From the NCBI RefSeq assembly GCF_001611275.1, contig NZ_CP015080.1, forward strand, positions 1,798,001 to 1,862,000: a DNA stretch of 64,000 bases, written 5' to 3'. The notes beneath the pieces were generated by a model, which was not told the DNA's origin, searched no databases, and saw only the letters and a list, made by a program, of their open reading frames with translations. How positions within the stretch are numbered: the stretch's first letter is position 1; the number at the start of each line of letters is the position of its first letter. The DNA is from Desulfuromonas sp. DDH964. GTDB taxonomy: Bacteria; Desulfobacterota; Desulfuromonadia; Desulfuromonadales; DDH964. A program made the translations under genes and the position numbers. Shown here in pieces: positions 17,953 through 26,047 of this stretch.

Positions 17953-19341
17953 TCAGAGCGCGTGTTTCTCCACATACGCCTTGACCGTTGCCGTGTCCGC
18001 AGCGATCACCTCACAGCGCTTCTCCCGCTCCTCAATCCCGGCAAGAGATGCCGGCCGCTGCGGATTTTTGCCGGTCGCATGCAGGACCGCCTCGGCGAAC
18101 TTGGCCGGGTGGGCAGTGGCGAGGCAGACCACCGGGACTTCGCCGCCGGCGAGTTCTTTGGCCGCCCGGACGCCGACTGCGGTGTGCGGATCGAGGGTGT
18201 AGCCGGTGGCGGCGTAAAAGTCGCGAATCGTTGCCACGGTCTGAGCGGTATCGACGGTGAGGGCGAGGAAGTCGTCGGCGACCCTGGCGCGCTGCGCGGC
18301 GTCGAAAGGGAGACTGCCGCTCTTCTGGAAGGCGGCCATGGCTGCCTTGACCTGCGCGGGGTTTTCGTCGAAAAGGTAGAAGAGGTAACGCTCGAAGTTG
18401 CTCGCCACCTGGATGTCCATCGATGGCGACAGGGTCGGGACGACGCTGCCGACCGAGTAGTCGCCGTCTCGGACGAAGCGGGAGAGGATGTTGTTCTCGT
18501 TGGTGGCGAGGATCAGGCGCTTGACCGGCAGCCCCATGCGCCTGGCGATATAGCCGGCAAAGATGTCGCCGAAGTTGCCGGTCGGCACCGAGAAGTAGAG
18601 CTCCCGGCAGCCGGTGCTGCGCCGGATCTCGGCCCAGGCATGGAAGTAATAGACCACCTGCGCCAGGACCCGCGCCCAGTTGATGGAGTTGACGGCGCCG
18701 AGGGCGTACTTTGCCTTGAAGGCAAGGTCGCCGAAAATTTCCTTGACGATGCGCTGGCCATCGTCAAAGGTTCCCTCGATCGCCAGGTTGAAGACGTTGG
18801 CATCGGTCACCGTCGTCATCTGCAGTTCCTGGATCGGAGAGACTTTTCCATGGGGATGCAGGATGAAGATATTGATGTTCTGTTTGCCGCGCACCCCGTA
18901 AATTGCGGCGCTGCCGGTGTCGCCGCTGGTGGCGCCGATGATATTCATATGCTCACCGCGTTCGGCGAGCAGATACTCGAAGAGGTTGCCGAGCAGTTGC
19001 AGGGCGACATCCTTGAAGGCGAGGGTCGGCCCGTGAAAAAGTTCGAGAATGTAGACGCCGTCCTGATGGACGACCGGTGTCACCTCCGGGTGGGTGAAGC
19101 TGGCATAGGAGTGTTCGATCAACAACTTCAGATCGGCCGCAGGAATATCGGTGGCGAAACGCGAGATCACCTGGAAGGCGAGCTCGGGATAGGCGAGACT
19201 GGCCAGGGCGTCGAGGTCGCCGGGGGTCAGCGTCGGGATCGATTCCGGCAGCAGCAGGCCACCGTCATCGGCCAGTCCCATCATCACGGCGTCCTTGAAG
19301 GGGATGCCTTTAACGCCGCCGCGGGTACTCTGGTACTTCAT
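17953..19341 (-). CDS. thrC: Threonine synthase
   Basis: The 462-residue enzyme belongs to the longer (fungal/E. coli-like) threonine synthase group. It starts MKYQSTRGGV, has the PLP lysine in HGPTLAFKDVALQ near residue 108, and the phosphate-binding SGDTGSAA near 150. The C-terminal sequence LATAHPAKFAEAV is characteristic. It converts O-phosphohomoserine to threonine in the cytoplasm. AGAGGAG precedes the start. A terminator separates it from upstream maeB, so it has its own promoter; TGCTAAGAT at 19391-19399 on the minus strand could be an extended -10. Confidence 0.96.
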   Translation of the reverse strand: MKYQSTRGGVKGIPFKDAVMMGLADDGGLLLPESIPTLTPGDLDALASLAYPELAFQVISRFATDIPAADLKLLIEHSYASFTHPEVTPVVHQDGVYILELFHGPTLAFKDVALQLLGNLFEYLLAERGEHMNIIGATSGDTGSAAIYGVRGKQNINIFILHPHGKVSPIQELQMTTVTDANVFNLAIEGTFDDGQRIVKEIFGDLAFKAKYALGAVNSINWARVLAQVVYYFHAWAEIRRSTGCRELYFSVPTGNFGDIFAGYIARRMGLPVKRLILATNENNILSRFVRDGDYSVGSVVPTLSPSMDIQVASNFERYLFYLFDENPAQVKAAMAAFQKSGSLPFDAAQRARVADDFLALTVDTAQTVATIRDFYAATGYTLDPHTAVGVRAAKELAGGEVPVVCLATAHPAKFAEAVLHATGKNPQRPASLAGIEEREKRCEVIAADTATVKAYVEKHAL

Positions 19342-19493
19342 GAAAGAAACTCCTCTCGGACCGGCCGCAGGCCGGGTTTGTTGAGGGGCAATCTTAGCAG
19401 GAAAGAACCGGGCAGGGAAGGGGGAAGGGAGCAGGAAAGCATGGTATTCATAAGTCCCATAGGAACTCTGGGGGCCATCGGAGCAATGACAAT

Positions 19494-19529
19494 AAAACCC
19501 GGGGGAGCGGTTTCGCTCCCCCGGGTTTT
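19494..19529 (-). terminator. Intrinsic terminator after maeB
   Basis: AAAACCCGGGGGAGCG pairs with CGCTCCCCCGGGTTTT around a four-base loop, just downstream of the maeB stop. T-runs on both strands make it potentially bidirectional. Confidence 0.82.
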
Positions 19530-19552
19530 CCGTGACAACAGTCGTTCAGTTT

Positions 19553-21814
19553 TCAGCGGTCGGCCAGTTCCTGGGCGTCCACTACCGCCACCGCGGCCAT
19601 GTTGATGATGTCGCCGACATCGTCGCCGCGCTGCAGGACATGCACCGGTTTCTTCATTCCCATCAGGATTGGCCCGACGGTCTCGGCGCCGCCGAGCTTG
19701 TTGAGGAGCTTGTAGCAGATGTTCCCGGACTGCAGGTCGGGGAAGATCAGGACATTGGCATCCCCCTTGAGCTTGGAGAAGGGGTACTGGATCGCGGTCA
19801 GTTCCGGATCGAGGGCGACATTGGCCTGAATCTCACCGTCGACGATCAGGTCGGGGGCCCACTCCTTGACCAGGGCGGTGGCGCGCTTGACCTTGAGGGT
19901 CAACGGATGCTCGGCGCTGCCGAAGTTGGAGAAGGAGAGCATCGCCACCTTCGGCTCGACATCGAAGTGGCGGGCCTTCTTGGCGGTGAGGATGGCGGTC
20001 TCGGCCAGCTCCTCGGCGGTCGGCTCGATAGTCACCGTGGCGTCGGCGCAGAAGACGACCTGCTTCTTGAAGACCAGCATGTAGAGGCCGTGGACCTTGG
20101 AGAGCCCTTCCTGCTTTCCGATCACCTCGAGAGCCGGCCGGATTGTTTCCGGATAATGGTGGTTGAGGCCGGAAAGGAGCGCATCGGCGTCGCCGTGCTG
20201 TACCATCATCGCCCCGTAGTAGTTGCGGTTCTTCTTGATCAGCCGCTTTGCTTCGGCGCGGGTAATCCCCTTGCGCTGGCGCAGTTCGAAGAGCTCGTCG
20301 ATATATTCGCCGCGGATGTCCGAGGTCGCCGGGTCTATGATCTGCACCCCCTTCAGGTCGAGACCGAGCTCCTGGATCTTGTCGTTGATCTCCTTGAGGT
20401 CGCCGAGCAGGATCGGGATCGCGATCCCCTCCTCGACCAGAACCTGGGCGGCGCGCAGGATTTTCTCCTCCTCCCCTTCCGGGAAGACGACCCGCTTCGG
20501 CTGGGCCTTGGCCTTGTTGATCAGGGTGCGCATGATCTCCTTGGAACGGCCCTGCAAGGCTTCCAGGTGCTCCTTGTACTTCTCCATGTTCTCGATCGGA
20601 CGGCGAGCCACCCCGCTGTCCATCGCCGCCTTGGCCACGGCCGGGGCGACATGGAGCAGAACCCGGGGATCGAAGGGTTTGGGGATCAAATACTCGCGGC
20701 CGAAGCTGATCTCGACGTTGCCGTAGGCCTTGCGCACCGAGTCCGGGACGTCCTGCTTGGCAAGGTTGGCCAGCGCCAGGCAGGCCGCCATCTTCATCTC
20801 GTCGTTGATCGCCGTGGCATGGGTGTCGAGCGCGCCGCGGAAGAGGAAGGGGAAACAGAGGACATTGTTGACCTGGTTGTTATAGTCGCTGCGCCCGGTA
20901 CCGACGATGACGTCGTCCCGGACCGCCTTGGCCTCGTCCGGAGTAATTTCCGGATCGGGGTTGGCCATGGCGAAGATCACTGGATCTTTGGCCATCGACT
21001 TGACCATCTCCGGAGTTACGGCTCCCTTGGCCGAGACGCCGAAGAAGACGTCGGCACCTGCCATGGCATCTTCGAGGGTGCGCGCCGCGGTATCGTTGGC
21101 GAGGCGCTCCTTGAAAGGGTTCATCCCTTCCTGGCGTCCCTTGTAGATGACCCCCTTGGTGTCGCAGGCGTAAAGATTTTCCGGTTTGGCGCCGAGGACC
21201 AGCGCCATGTTGGCACAGGCGATACCAGCAGCACCGGCGCCATTGACAACGATCTTCACATCCTCGATCTTCTTGCCGACGATCTCCAGGGCGTTGATGA
21301 GGCCGGCATTGGCGATGATGGCGGTGCCGTGCTGGTCATCGTGGAAGACCGGGATGTTCATGATCTTCTTCAGCTCTTCCTCAATGTAGAAGCACTCGGG
21401 TCCCTTGATGTCCTCAAGATTGATGCCGCCGAAAGTCGGTTCGAGGATCTTGACGGTGCGGATGATTTCATCCGAATCCTTGGTGTTCAGCTCGATATCA
21501 AAGACATCCACATCGGCGAAACGCTTGAAGAGGACCCCTTTCCCCTCCATCACCGGTTTGCCGGCCATGGCGCCGATGTCACCGAGGCCGAGGACCGCCG
21601 TGCCGTTGGAGACGACGGCAACCAGATTCCCCTTGGCCGTATATTCATAGGCCATGGCCGGGTCTTTTTCGATCTCCAGGCAGGGTTCGGCGACGCCGGG
21701 GCTGTAGGCGAGAGAGAGATCGCGGCTGGTAGCGCAGGGTTTGGTGGTGATGACTTCGATTTTTCCTTTACGGCCTGAACTGTGATAGTCCAGGGCGTCC
21801 TGACGTTTTGACAT
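19553..21814 (-). CDS. maeB: NADP-dependent malic enzyme with phosphotransacetylase domain
   Basis: The 753-residue protein is the MaeB type. An N-terminal malic enzyme (about 1-430) has [17 protein letters not shown], the [10 protein letters not shown] block and a [13 protein letters not shown](P)-binding loop. A C-terminal phosphate acetyltransferase-like domain (about 440-750) includes [15 protein letters not shown] and [16 protein letters not shown]. It decarboxylates malate to pyruvate; the PTA-like part is usually regulatory, responding to acetyl-CoA. AGGAGGA precedes the ATG. Upstream on the minus strand are a consensus promoter and a 15-bp palindrome. Confidence 0.96.
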   Translation of the reverse strand: MSKRQDALDYHSSGRKGKIEVITTKPCATSRDLSLAYSPGVAEPCLEIEKDPAMAYEYTAKGNLVAVVSNGTAVLGLGDIGAMAGKPVMEGKGVLFKRFADVDVFDIELNTKDSDEIIRTVKILEPTFGGINLEDIKGPECFYIEEELKKIMNIPVFHDDQHGTAIIANAGLINALEIVGKKIEDVKIVVNGAGAAGIACANMALVLGAKPENLYACDTKGVIYKGRQEGMNPFKERLANDTAARTLEDAMAGADVFFGVSAKGAVTPEMVKSMAKDPVIFAMANPDPEITPDEAKAVRDDVIVGTGRSDYNNQVNNVLCFPFLFRGALDTHATAINDEMKMAACLALANLAKQDVPDSVRKAYGNVEISFGREYLIPKPFDPRVLLHVAPAVAKAAMDSGVARRPIENMEKYKEHLEALQGRSKEIMRTLINKAKAQPKRVVFPEGEEEKILRAAQVLVEEGIAIPILLGDLKEINDKIQELGLDLKGVQIIDPATSDIRGEYIDELFELRQRKGITRAEAKRLIKKNRNYYGAMMVQHGDADALLSGLNHHYPETIRPALEVIGKQEGLSKVHGLYMLVFKKQVVFCADATVTIEPTAEELAETAILTAKKARHFDVEPKVAMLSFSNFGSAEHPLTLKVKRATALVKEWAPDLIVDGEIQANVALDPELTAIQYPFSKLKGDANVLIFPDLQSGNICYKLLNKLGGAETVGPILMGMKKPVHVLQRGDDVGDIINMAAVAVVDAQELADR

Positions 21815-21950
21815 GGGGGTGGTCCTCCTGTCCGGGTGATTGGTGCCGATGGCCTCACGCTGAAGCGGGGCGAATGTCGTTTCCGTTTGGACGGGCCAAA
21901 ATAAGTTTAGCTAAAAAAATAAGATAAAATTTTACTGAAGATAAAGCCGG

Positions 21951-21979
21951 AAAATAGCGCCTGAATTGTCAGTTGTCAA
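21951..21979 (-). promoter_or_regulatory. Sigma70-type promoter of maeB
   Basis: On the minus strand TTGACA (21979-21974) and TATTTT (21956-21951) are 17 bp apart, about 137 bp upstream of the maeB start. Confidence 0.68.
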
Positions 21980-22012
21980 GGGTATTCTGGTTTGCCTAAT
22001 CCAAAGAAAACA

Positions 22013-22027
22013 ATGTTTCCGAAACAT
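22013..22027. promoter_or_regulatory. Perfect 15-bp palindrome, candidate operator
   Basis: ATGTTTC and GAAACAT flank a single C. It lies about 34 bp upstream of the maeB -35 element, a common position for an activator site. No regulator is assigned. Confidence 0.4.
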
Positions 22028-22223
22028 CGTTCGTGATTTTCAGCAATCATGGTGCCAAGCCCTTTGCTTTTGATAAAATATCGCCAATTAGCGCGGCGTC
22101 AACGTACCAAGGCGAAGAATTGACATTCGGACTGGGTAGTGGCGAGCTTCTGGGGTGGCCGATTTCGGCCATTCCAGGAATATTTCCGCCGCTGGTTACG
22201 TCCCGGTCAAAACTCAAATCCGA

Positions 22224-22252
22224 TTGACACTCCCCGGTCGCAAGGGTACAAC
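22224..22252 (+). promoter_or_regulatory. Promoter of the phosphodiesterase-HIT-lapA operon
   Basis: TTGACA and TACAAC are separated by 17 bp and lie about 100 bp ahead of the first gene at 22355. Confidence 0.55.
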
Positions 22253-22354
22253 AGGTCGGTACCGGGATGGAGTCAGGGTCTGGTCCATCGAGCCGGGCTG
22301 AGACATCCCGACAGGACTGTTTTACGGGTCAGGGCGAGGGGCTGAATCTCCCAA

Positions 22355-22852
22355 ATGCAACGCATCGGCGTACTTTCAGATACCCACCTGCACGGATTCG
22401 CCACCGGCGGGGCGTTCCTGGAGGGACTGGTGACCCGCTACTTCGGGGATGCCGAAATCATCCTGCACGCGGGTGATCTCGTCGATCCGGATGTACTGCT
22501 CGGGTTGAGCGACCGGACCATTTTCCAGGTGCGCGGGAACCTCGATCCGCCCCGCCGCAACCTGCCGCAACGACGGATCCTTGAAATCGGCGGTTTCCGC
22601 ATCGGGCTGATTCATGGCTGGGGTCCTCCCGATGGAGTGGCCGGCAAGGTGCTGGAAGCATTCCGGGGGGAGGCCCTGGACTGCCTGGTTTTCGGCCACA
22701 GTCATCTCCCGTGCTGCGAACGCCGGGAAGGCGTGTTACTCTTCAATCCCGGGAGTCCCAGCGATCGCCGCCAGGCCCCCTGGCATTCGGTCGGTCTGCT
22801 CGAACTCGGGACGACCATCGAGGGGCGGATCATCAACATCGACAGTGACTGA
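22355..22852 (+). CDS. YfcE/MJ0936-type metallophosphoesterase
   Basis: The 165-residue product is a minimal calcineurin-like phosphodiesterase. Metal-binding motifs appear in order: GVLSDTHLHG, ILHAGDLVD, the VRGNLD variant of GNCD, and later LIHGWG and FGHSHLP. FNPGSPSDRR closes the fold, all typical of the YfcE/MJ0936 family that cleaves phosphodiester bonds with Mn2+ or Ni2+. It is cytoplasmic. It heads a set of genes spaced by a few bases (HIT, LapA, TolQ/R-like), although functional linkage is not evident. Confidence 0.9.
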   Translation: MQRIGVLSDTHLHGFATGGAFLEGLVTRYFGDAEIILHAGDLVDPDVLLGLSDRTIFQVRGNLDPPRRNLPQRRILEIGGFRIGLIHGWGPPDGVAGKVLEAFRGEALDCLVFGHSHLPCCERREGVLLFNPGSPSDRRQAPWHSVGLLELGTTIEGRIINIDSD

Positions 22853-22862
22853 AGGAGCGGGT

Positions 22863-23351
22863 ATGGAACGGCTCTGGGCGCCCTGGCGGCTCGACTATAT
22901 CCAGGGTGAAAAAGGGGAAGGCGACTGCATCTTCTGTCTCGGCGACCGGGCTGCTGAAGATTCAGCGCGCCTGGTCCTCGCCCGTACCCCCCTGGCCTGT
23001 GTCCTGATGAACCGTTATCCTTACAGCAATGGCCACCTCCTGATAGCTCCTCATCGGCACACTTCGGACCTGGACAGTCTGGGCGAGGCCGAGGTACTCG
23101 ACATGCACCGTCTGCTGTGCCGCAGCCGCCAGGTTCTTGCCGAACGGGTCGGCGCCCAGGGTTTCAATATCGGCATGAACCTTGGCCAGATCGCCGGGGC
23201 CGGGATTGCCGAACACCTCCACCTTCACATTGTTCCGCGCTGGAGCGGTGACACCAATTTCATGCCGGTCTTTGCCGATGTGCGGGTTATCCCGCAGCAC
23301 CTGCTGACGACCTACGAACTGCTGCGTGACGGCTTTCCCGGGAGCGAATAA
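22863..23351 (+). CDS. HIT family hydrolase (Ap4A phosphorylase-like)
   Basis: The ATG at 22863 gives a 162-residue protein that starts MERLWAPWRLDYI. It has two zinc cysteines (CIFC near residue 22) and the catalytic HIT motif HLHLHIVPRW near 119. The NRYPYSNGHLLIAPHRH stretch and the conserved GxNxGxxAGAGIxEHLH region fit the Ap4A phosphorylase-like branch found in many anaerobes. It probably acts on dinucleoside polyphosphates or nucleoside phosphoramidates. Its stop overlaps the next start (TAATG). Confidence 0.92.
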   Translation: MERLWAPWRLDYIQGEKGEGDCIFCLGDRAAEDSARLVLARTPLACVLMNRYPYSNGHLLIAPHRHTSDLDSLGEAEVLDMHRLLCRSRQVLAERVGAQGFNIGMNLGQIAGAGIAEHLHLHIVPRWSGDTNFMPVFADVRVIPQHLLTTYELLRDGFPGSE

Positions 23352-23650
23352 TGACGATTTTTCGCAACATCATGGCCTTGCTGATCCTCGGCCTGGTGCT
23401 TTTCCTCGCCCTGACCAACGCCGCGCCGGTGCGGGTCAGCGCCTTTGGCTACCAGACCCCGGAACTCCCCCTCTTTGTCTTCCTGCTGGTCTTTTTTGCT
23501 CTCGGTTACCTCCTTGCGGCACTGGTCGGGGCGGTGCGCCAGACTGCCCTGCGGCGCCAGATTGCCCGGCTCGAACGGGAACTGGCGCGAGGCGCCGGCC
23601 GCAATTCCGCCTCCCCGGCGGCAGCGGGGGGAGCAGACAACGAAAACTGA
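23351..23650 (+). CDS. LapA-domain inner-membrane protein
   Basis: The 99-residue protein has two transmembrane segments: about 7-25 (IMALLILGLVLFLAL) and about 40-63 (LFVFLLVFFALGYLLAALV). A basic amphipathic helix, RRQIARLERELARG, follows with a low-complexity tail. This is the LapA (DUF1049) pattern; E. coli LapA associates with lipopolysaccharide assembly proteins. Here it overlaps the HIT gene by one base and precedes a TolQ/ExbB homologue, so an envelope role is plausible but not shown. Confidence 0.82.
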   Translation: MTIFRNIMALLILGLVLFLALTNAAPVRVSAFGYQTPELPLFVFLLVFFALGYLLAALVGAVRQTALRRQIARLERELARGAGRNSASPAAAGGADNEN

Positions 23651-23677
23651 TTTCAACCCGGAAAGGACGCTGCTTTC

Positions 23678-24286
23678 ATGCTGGAGATTTTTCAAAAGGG
23701 CGGGCCGCTCATGTACCCGATCCTCTTCTGTTCGGTCCTCGGTCTGGCCATTTTTCTGGAACGGATCCTGGCCTTTTATCGCTTCCGCCGCGGAAGCGAA
23801 GAACTGATTCGGGAGGTGGTCAGCCTGCTCGGAGCCAAGCGTCTGGTCGAAGCGGTGGCGGCCTGCCAGCGCGCCGATACGCCGCTCGGGCGGGTGGTCT
23901 TCGCCGCCCTGCGTGCCGCCGGTCGCACCCGCACCCAGATCAAGGAGGTCACCGAGGAAGCCGGCCGCCGGGAGGCTGCCCCCCTAGAACGCTACCTCGG
24001 CCTGCTCGGCACCATTGCCTCCCTCTCCCCGCTGCTGGGATTGCTGGGGACCGTGCTGGGGATGATCCAGGCCTTCAATGTCATCGCCACCCAGGGGGTC
24101 GGTACCCCGGCGACCCTCGGTGGCGGCATCTCCCAGGCGCTGATCACCACCGCGGCCGGGCTGGCCGTGGCGATCCCCACTATCCTGCTGCACAAGTATC
24201 TCTCCGGGCGTCTCGACCGGCTGTTGCTGGAGATGGAAGGCTGGTCGCTGCAGATCGTTGATCTTCTCGGCAGCGAGGAGAGCTGA
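23678..24286 (+). CDS. MotA/TolQ/ExbB proton channel family protein
   Basis: The 202-residue protein has an N-terminal membrane segment (YPILFCSVLGLAIFLERIL) and two more at about 108-135 and 150-175, with the conserved LLGLLGTVLGMIQAF and GTPATLGGGISQALITTAAGLAVAIP motifs of the family. It should form the proton channel with the ExbD/TolR-type protein encoded immediately downstream. Without TonB, TolA or Pal nearby, I cannot say whether it powers outer-membrane transport, Tol-Pal or another system. Confidence 0.92.
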   Translation: MLEIFQKGGPLMYPILFCSVLGLAIFLERILAFYRFRRGSEELIREVVSLLGAKRLVEAVAACQRADTPLGRVVFAALRAAGRTRTQIKEVTEEAGRREAAPLERYLGLLGTIASLSPLLGLLGTVLGMIQAFNVIATQGVGTPATLGGGISQALITTAAGLAVAIPTILLHKYLSGRLDRLLLEMEGWSLQIVDLLGSEES

Positions 24287-24290
24287 AGCG

Positions 24291-24701
24291 ATGGCCTGGC
24301 TGCGCAAACGGCGCGATGAGCCGAAGGTCGACCTGACCTCGATGGTCGATGTCGTCTTTCTGCTGCTGATCTTCTTCATGATCTCGACCACCTTCGTCGA
24401 GAACCCGGGGCTGACCATCAGGCTCCCCGAATCGGGTGCAAAACGGAGTGATGCCGAACCCAAGGAGGTCAAGGTCTACCTTTCGTCCGCGGGGAAAATC
24501 TCCCTCGGCGACGAAGCGGTCACTCTGGCAGAACTGCGCCGGCGACTCGATGCTTTTGGTCCCCGCGGCGCGGCGATGACCTTTGTCCTTTATGCCGATA
24601 CCGAGAGTCGTCACGGCCAGGTGGTCGAGCTGATGGATGCAGCGCGGGCGGCCGGGTTCGGCAAGCTGGCGATCGCGACCGATCCGAAAGCGCCTCGGTG
24701 A
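24291..24701 (+). CDS. ExbD/TolR family protein
   Basis: The ATG at 24291 lies four bases after the previous stop. The 136-residue product has a cytoplasmic start (MAWLRKRRDEPK) and one membrane helix with the conserved proton-carrying aspartate (VDLTSMVDVVFLLLIFFM, D near residue 20). A periplasmic domain ends VVELMDAARAAGFGKLAIAT. This is the standard ExbD/TolR layout and forms a complex with the upstream channel protein. Confidence 0.93.
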   Translation: MAWLRKRRDEPKVDLTSMVDVVFLLLIFFMISTTFVENPGLTIRLPESGAKRSDAEPKEVKVYLSSAGKISLGDEAVTLAELRRRLDAFGPRGAAMTFVLYADTESRHGQVVELMDAARAAGFGKLAIATDPKAPR

Positions 24702-24729
24702 TGGCCGCCCTTCGCAAGGGAGGAGATAG

Positions 24730-25818
24730 ATGAAACCGACCATTGCCATTCTTACCGGTGGCGGTGACTGTCCGGGGCTGAACGCGGTCATTCGTGGGGT
24801 CGTACGGGCTGCGGTGCTGCAGCGAGGCTGGCGGGTCATCGGCATCGAAGACGGCTTTGACGGCCTGGTCGGCACGCCGCGCTGGCGCGAACTCGACCTC
24901 GCCGCCGTCCGTGGCATCCTGCCGCAGGGGGGGACGATTCTCGGTACCAGCAACCGCGGCAACCCTTTCGCCTACCCGGTGCGCGAAAAGGGGGAGATCG
25001 TGCTGCGCGATGTTTCGGCCGAAGTAGTGGCCAATTTTCGCGAACTGGGAGCCACCGTTTTGATCACCGTCGGCGGCGACGGCACCCTGAAGATTGCGCG
25101 CCGGCTCGGCGAACTGGGGCTTAATATCGTCGCGGTGCCGAAGACCATCGATAATGACCTGCAGGGAACCGACGTCACCTTCGGCTACAACTCGGCGGTC
25201 GGCGTGGTGACCGAAGCCCTTGATCGCCTCCACAGCACGGCAGAGAGCCATCACCGGGTGATGATCGTCGAGGTCATGGGGCGGGATGCTGGCTGGATTG
25301 CTCTTGAAGCGGGGATTGCTGGTTCGGCGGATGTGATCCTGCTGCCGGAAATTCCCTATTCTCTCGATGCTATTTGTGCCGCGATTGCCGGTCGCCGCGA
25401 ACGGGGGAGCCGCTTCTCCATCCTGGTGGTTGCCGAAGGGGCTCACCCTGCGGATGGCGGCAAGGTGGTACGAGTGAGTGCCGGGGAGAATCTCGGGGTC
25501 GAACGACTCGGCGGGATCGGACAGACCCTGGCGGCGCAGCTAGGCGCACGTTTCGAGATGGAGAATCGGGTGGTGGTTCTCGGTCATTTACAGCGGGGCG
25601 GCAGCCCGACCCCCTTCGACCGCATCCTCGGTTCCCGTTTCGGGGTCAAGGCGGTGCAGCTGGTGGAGCAGGGGGAATTCGGGCGGATGGTCGCCCTGGC
25701 CGGCCGCGCGGTCGACTCGGTACCGATCGCCGCCGCCGTCGAAGCGCTGAACCTGGTCGACCCCGCCGGAGACCTCTGCCGGACCGCCGAGGAGCTGGGG
25801 ATCTGTCTCGGTCGCTGA
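24730..25818 (+). CDS. pfkA: 6-phosphofructokinase
   Basis: The 362-residue enzyme has AILTGGGDCPGLNAVIRGVV, a GGDGTLKIA loop near residue 115, PKTIDNDLQGTD and the VEVMGRDAGW block. GGDG (Gly rather than Asp at the key site) favours ATP over pyrophosphate, while Lys in PKTIDND is shared with PPi-type enzymes. This combination marks the mixed-substrate group III, which is mostly ATP dependent. It phosphorylates fructose-6-phosphate in glycolysis. An AGGGAGGA site precedes the ATG. It lies 28 bp after the tolR-like gene. Confidence 0.94.
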   Translation: MKPTIAILTGGGDCPGLNAVIRGVVRAAVLQRGWRVIGIEDGFDGLVGTPRWRELDLAAVRGILPQGGTILGTSNRGNPFAYPVREKGEIVLRDVSAEVVANFRELGATVLITVGGDGTLKIARRLGELGLNIVAVPKTIDNDLQGTDVTFGYNSAVGVVTEALDRLHSTAESHHRVMIVEVMGRDAGWIALEAGIAGSADVILLPEIPYSLDAICAAIAGRRERGSRFSILVVAEGAHPADGGKVVRVSAGENLGVERLGGIGQTLAAQLGARFEMENRVVVLGHLQRGGSPTPFDRILGSRFGVKAVQLVEQGEFGRMVALAGRAVDSVPIAAAVEALNLVDPAGDLCRTAEELGICLGR

Positions 25819-25840
25819 AGCGGGCAGACCCGGTTTTTTC

Positions 25841-25869
25841 TTGACGATGGCTAATCAGCCCGTTACTGT
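25841..25869 (+). promoter_or_regulatory. Promoter of the MCP-like gene leader
   Basis: TTGACG and TACTGT are 17 bp apart. Transcription from here would run through about 170 nt of leader, including the terminator at 25970, before the coding region at 26048. Confidence 0.45.
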
Positions 25870-25927
25870 ACGCCAAGGATTTCGTGAATTCAGCCAGTTA
25901 AGGTTGACTGCCAGCCTTTTGCGAATG

Positions 25928-26005
25928 GAGTGGGCATGTCGCTGAATCACTCGGGGAAACAGTGCATGCGGCACCAGGGGGGCGCCCCCGTGGGTGCCTT
26001 TTTTT
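25928..26005 (+). promoter_or_regulatory. Structured leader: possible pseudoknot plus terminator
   Basis: GAGTG (25928-25932) can pair with CACTC (25948-25952). GCATG inside that loop (25934-25938) can pair with CATGC downstream (25965-25969), an H-type pseudoknot. CACT/AGTG (25948 and 25961) offers a competing pairing. A strong terminator follows at once: GGCACC with GGTGCC around a GGGGGC/GCCCCC inner stem, then seven T residues. No known riboswitch class was recognised. Confidence 0.42.
25970..26005 (+). terminator. Intrinsic terminator upstream of the MCP-like gene
   Basis: GGCACC (25970-25975) pairs with GGTGCC (25993-25998) around a G/C-rich inner stem, followed by T7. It may end pfkA transcription, act as an attenuator for the next gene, or both. 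Confidence 0.75.
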
Positions 26006-26047
26006 ATTCCGGCAAAGTCTGACGACAGGGGAGAGGGAGAAGCCATT

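Larger units (their letters stand above)
21815..22354. other. Divergent intergenic region between maeB and the phosphodiesterase gene
   Basis: These 540 bases are locally AT-rich around 21895-22080, in contrast to the flanks. They hold a minus-strand promoter for maeB, a perfect 15-bp palindrome at 22013-22027 and a plus-strand promoter at 22224. A 64-codon open frame at 22033-22227 has no ribosome-binding site or recognisable family and is not called. Confidence 0.6.

Noticed and set aside
19532..21778. Long open frame on the plus strand opposite maeB
   Set aside because: It is the mirror of the conserved malic enzyme gene and encodes no recognisable motifs.
22033..22227. 64-codon frame upstream of the phosphodiesterase gene
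   Set aside because: No ribosome-binding site, no recognisable family, and it overlaps the promoter.
25928..25969. A known c-di-GMP (GEMM), fluoride or preQ1 riboswitch
   Set aside because: The conserved core sequences of these classes are absent; it is kept only as an unclassified structured leader.
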